This document shows, one piece after another, positions 61,904 to 64,000 of a stretch of 64,000 bases of DNA; position 1 is the stretch's first letter; every line of letters starts with the position of its first letter. Source of the stretch: Motacilla alba alba (Eukaryota > Chordata > Aves > Passeriformes > Motacillidae); contig NC_052021.1 in assembly GCF_015832195.1 (NCBI RefSeq), positions 2,294,001 through 2,358,000 on the forward strand. Direction: 5' to 3'. The notes under the pieces are model-generated. The model worked only from the letters and a program-made list of their open reading frames with translations. It was not told the origin of the DNA and searched no databases. Made by a program: the position numbers and the translations under genes.

Positions 61904-61959
61904 CCAAACCAGGACCTTTGGCCTCCCTGCTCCCCAGGCCGGGCACGGGTTAATATTGG

Positions 61960-62481
61960 AAATGGGGAAAACTCTAGCTTTGCAATATTGGCTCTTAGGA
62001 GGGTGCCTTGTGAAGGCTAGAACAGAGGCCTAGAACAGAGGCCTAGAACAGAGGCTGGATAGAGTTAAAGAATAAAGTAGGGATTTCTTAGGAAGCCTCA
62101 GTAGATCCACCTTGGGCAGCACAAGAGTCCAGCCGGGGCTACACCCCAGCTGAACCCAAAATGATCACAAAAATGGATGCCCAGTCACAAAATCTCTCAC
62201 TTTTATAAGTTCTGCTCCATTTGCATACTGGAGTTAATTGTCCAATTCCAGCTTTAGCCCATGCACTCCCATCCTTCTTGTTTTTCTCTCTTCAGCCTAC
62301 ATTGTTTGTCCTCTTGGGCCTGAGATTTGGATCATTTGTCCTTGGTGCCCAGCTAGAGAAGGAATTGTTTTGTCTCCCTGCTCTGTGCAGAGAGCTCACC
62401 ATCCCCTCATATGAAGCCCAGACCCACCCACTAAAACAGCACAGAATCTGACAAATATAAAAGCTAAACCCTGAGGCATCA
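61960..62481. mobile_element. LTR-like element of a songbird family (approximate ends)
   Basis: tttgcaatattggctcttag, 'gagggtgccttgtgaaggc', aagaataaagtagggatttc, 'ccaccttgggcagcacaagag', acttttataagttctgctcc and atataaaagctaaaccctga make up an LTR consensus I recall as common in passerines. The right end, gaggcatca, would be a TGATGCCTC start on the minus strand. The left end is unclear, and no target duplication was found. The plus strand has AATAAA and the minus strand a TATAAAAG, so orientation is open. Confidence 0.65.
62016..62055. repeat. Three tandem copies of a 14-bp unit inside the LTR
   Basis: ctagaacagaggc occurs three times in a row, separated by a single c; the third copy runs on into tggatagag. 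Confidence 0.95.
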
Positions 62482-63437
62482 AGCACAGAAGCCATCAGCA
62501 AGAAGAGATGTGGCACAGATACTCCAGGTATATAAAAAACTGGTGTTTAACACAGCCCTGATTCCCAGGGGAGTCACAGAAACCCACTTCCATCTCTTCA
62601 CAGAGCAGGTAACAGCAAAACCAGAGGTCAGTCTGGGGGCAGGGGAGAGGAGCCTGTTCTCCTCCCATCCCACTGCCATTCCTTTTGCTTTGCAGACCTC
62701 TGCAGGCAGAGCACGACCCGGAGGAGCAGCAGCAAGGCACGACAGCCACCCTCCAGCTCCAGAGCCCCGAGCACGGGCAGGAGCAGGGGGCACCTGGTGG
62801 GGGTTTTGCCAAGTCATTTCTCCAGCCCTCGTGCTCTGAAGAGCAGCAGAAATGCCTGTGACCCAGTGTCACTCTCACGGGGAGGTTTCAGGTGACTTGG
62901 TGCAAAGATGAGACTCCAGCTCCCGGCTCATACATCACGGAGCAGCTCTAATGAAGAAACCTCATCCTCGCAGCAGAGGGATGGGGAGGGATCACAGCCC
63001 AGCACGGCAGGGCAGCAGCAGCAGGAATATTAAATACACCCTGGTAACACAATCGTTTGCACCTCTCGGTTACCAGAGCTGCTTCATTTCACACACACAC
63101 AGCGCACACGGGACCTCAGCCACACCCTGAGGAAGTGTCTGGGAAAAACTGCCCTGGCGCTGTGCTGCAAAGAGAGGAGTCCTCCACTGGAGCACGTCAA
63201 ATGCTCTACTACCCCCCTATTTCAAATGGAATATCCTCACCTTCTCCTCCTGGCACCAGAAGCCACAGCTTAAAGCCTAAATTCACAGCAGGCCTATAAA
63301 TTACTGACCAAGTCAGGCTGCAGGTGCAGAAGCTGTCCCCGATGGATGAGCAGATGTCACCTCCCTTGCAGTGGCCAGCACAGAGAGCAGCAGAAGGTTG
63401 TGGAAACTCTGTCCTAGGGATATTCAACACTTGGCAG

Positions 63438-63540
63438 GATAAAGCCCTGAGCAATCCGAGCTAACACGAAAATTCTTGCTGGATCAGTGGGACCTTGGGC
63501 CAGATGATCTCCTGTGGCCCCTCTCCAGCTATTTTATCCC
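63438..63540 (+). mobile_element. Probable CR1 LINE 3' remnant
   Basis: 'ggataaagccctgagcaatcc' followed by gggccagatgatctcctgtg and gcccctctccagc resembles the tail of an older CR1 subfamily. Confidence 0.5.
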
Positions 63541-64000
63541 AGGGACAACATGGGACCAGTCCTGCTAAGGAGCTGTTGAAGGAAACCACCAGCCAGGGCA
63601 GAAGCCTTTGGGCAGCACTCTGCCAGAACTCAGGCATTTGGAGAAATACTCAGTCCTGCCTCAGGTCACCTCTGTGACGAGAGCTGTGCACGCCCTCAGC
63701 TCCAAGGAAGAGAACAAGACACAGATCCTCATCGACACTCATTTGCAAACTTCCCATTTGTCATGGGAAAGATGTCACCAAAGCACCACACCTCCTCTTC
63801 CACCCCTTTCCCCCAACACCCCAAACACTTTGCTCCCGCCCATTTTCAGGCAGTAACTTCCAGAAGTTTCATCCTCCGCAACCCCACGAGGCTCCAGGGC
63901 AAGAGGACAGCCCTGTGCCTTGGTGGCCAGCTCCGTGGTGGCAACCAGAGAGCACGAGTGGCCACTGAGGGGAGAGGCAGAAGGCAGGCAGAGATGGTTC

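Larger units (their letters stand above)
29226..64000 (-). other. CDH23: CDH23 intron upstream of the EC2 exon (at least 34.8 kb, open at the window edge)
   Basis: No cadherin exon was found on the minus strand here. I looked for the expected preceding exon (about 93 bp, with a DVNDNAP linker and a PYSVRIPE end) by scanning for its reverse-complement motifs. The intron contains CR1 pieces, three LTR-like elements, an inverted repeat, a CpG island and TAAT-rich stretches, listed separately. Spans without a recognised feature include 29230-30900, 31050-33050, 45310-46730, 46890-48245, 48270-50910, 51095-52620, 53765-57030, 57205-57815, 58065-59025, 59615-60500, 60805-61645 and 62485-63435. They hold only short chance frames, which appear on both strands without splice-site support or recognisable protein content. 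Confidence 0.8.

Noticed and set aside
1..64000. Bacterial or phage features (operons, CRISPR, ribosome binding sites, tRNA or rRNA genes)
   Set aside because: The sequence is an intron-rich vertebrate locus; nothing of this kind was seen.

Overview
The window is vertebrate nuclear DNA, almost certainly from a passerine bird. Two things support this: a scatter of CR1 LINE 3' ends, the dominant avian retroposon, and several long terminal repeats of types I recognise from songbird genomes. There is no bacterial-style gene density, no operon and no CRISPR array. Nearly all of the open frames are chance frames in introns and repeats.

The one gene I can support is CDH23 (cadherin-23, otocadherin), read on the minus strand. 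Five consecutive internal coding exons lie at 29225-29031, 25363-25235, 19000-18922, 8785-8673 and 6757-6569, in transcription order. Each has an AG acceptor and a GT donor, and the reading phases join without a break. Together they encode 705 nt (235 codons), matching human residues 144-378 as I remember them: most of extracellular cadherin repeat EC2, all of EC3 and the start of EC4. The lengths (195, 129, 79, 113 and 189 bp) match human coding exons c.430-1134. The gene's start (signal peptide and EC1) lies beyond base 64000 and the rest of the protein lies before base 1. EC1-EC2 forms the inner-ear tip-link contact with protocadherin-15, and EC3-EC4 continues the filament.

Layout: 1-6568 is the start of the intron downstream of the last visible exon. 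6569-29225 holds the five exons, separated by introns of 1.9, 10.1, 6.2 and 3.7 kb. 29226-64000 is one intron of at least 34.8 kb with no exon I could find. The introns contain about 20 CR1 fragments, a clean 415-bp solo LTR with 6-bp target duplications just inside a splice donor, a 1,047-bp solo LTR nested in a CR1 with 5-bp duplications, two further LTR-like elements, a 1.16-kb GGAT-type tandem array starting 35 nt from a splice donor, a GGGAT array, a 245-bp near-identical inverted repeat, a small CpG island, and several TAAT-rich stretches that may be conserved regulatory DNA.

I found no new multi-gene system. The notable items are structural: large repeats abutting two of the five splice donors, the nested LTR, the recent inverted duplication, and candidate intronic regulatory DNA.
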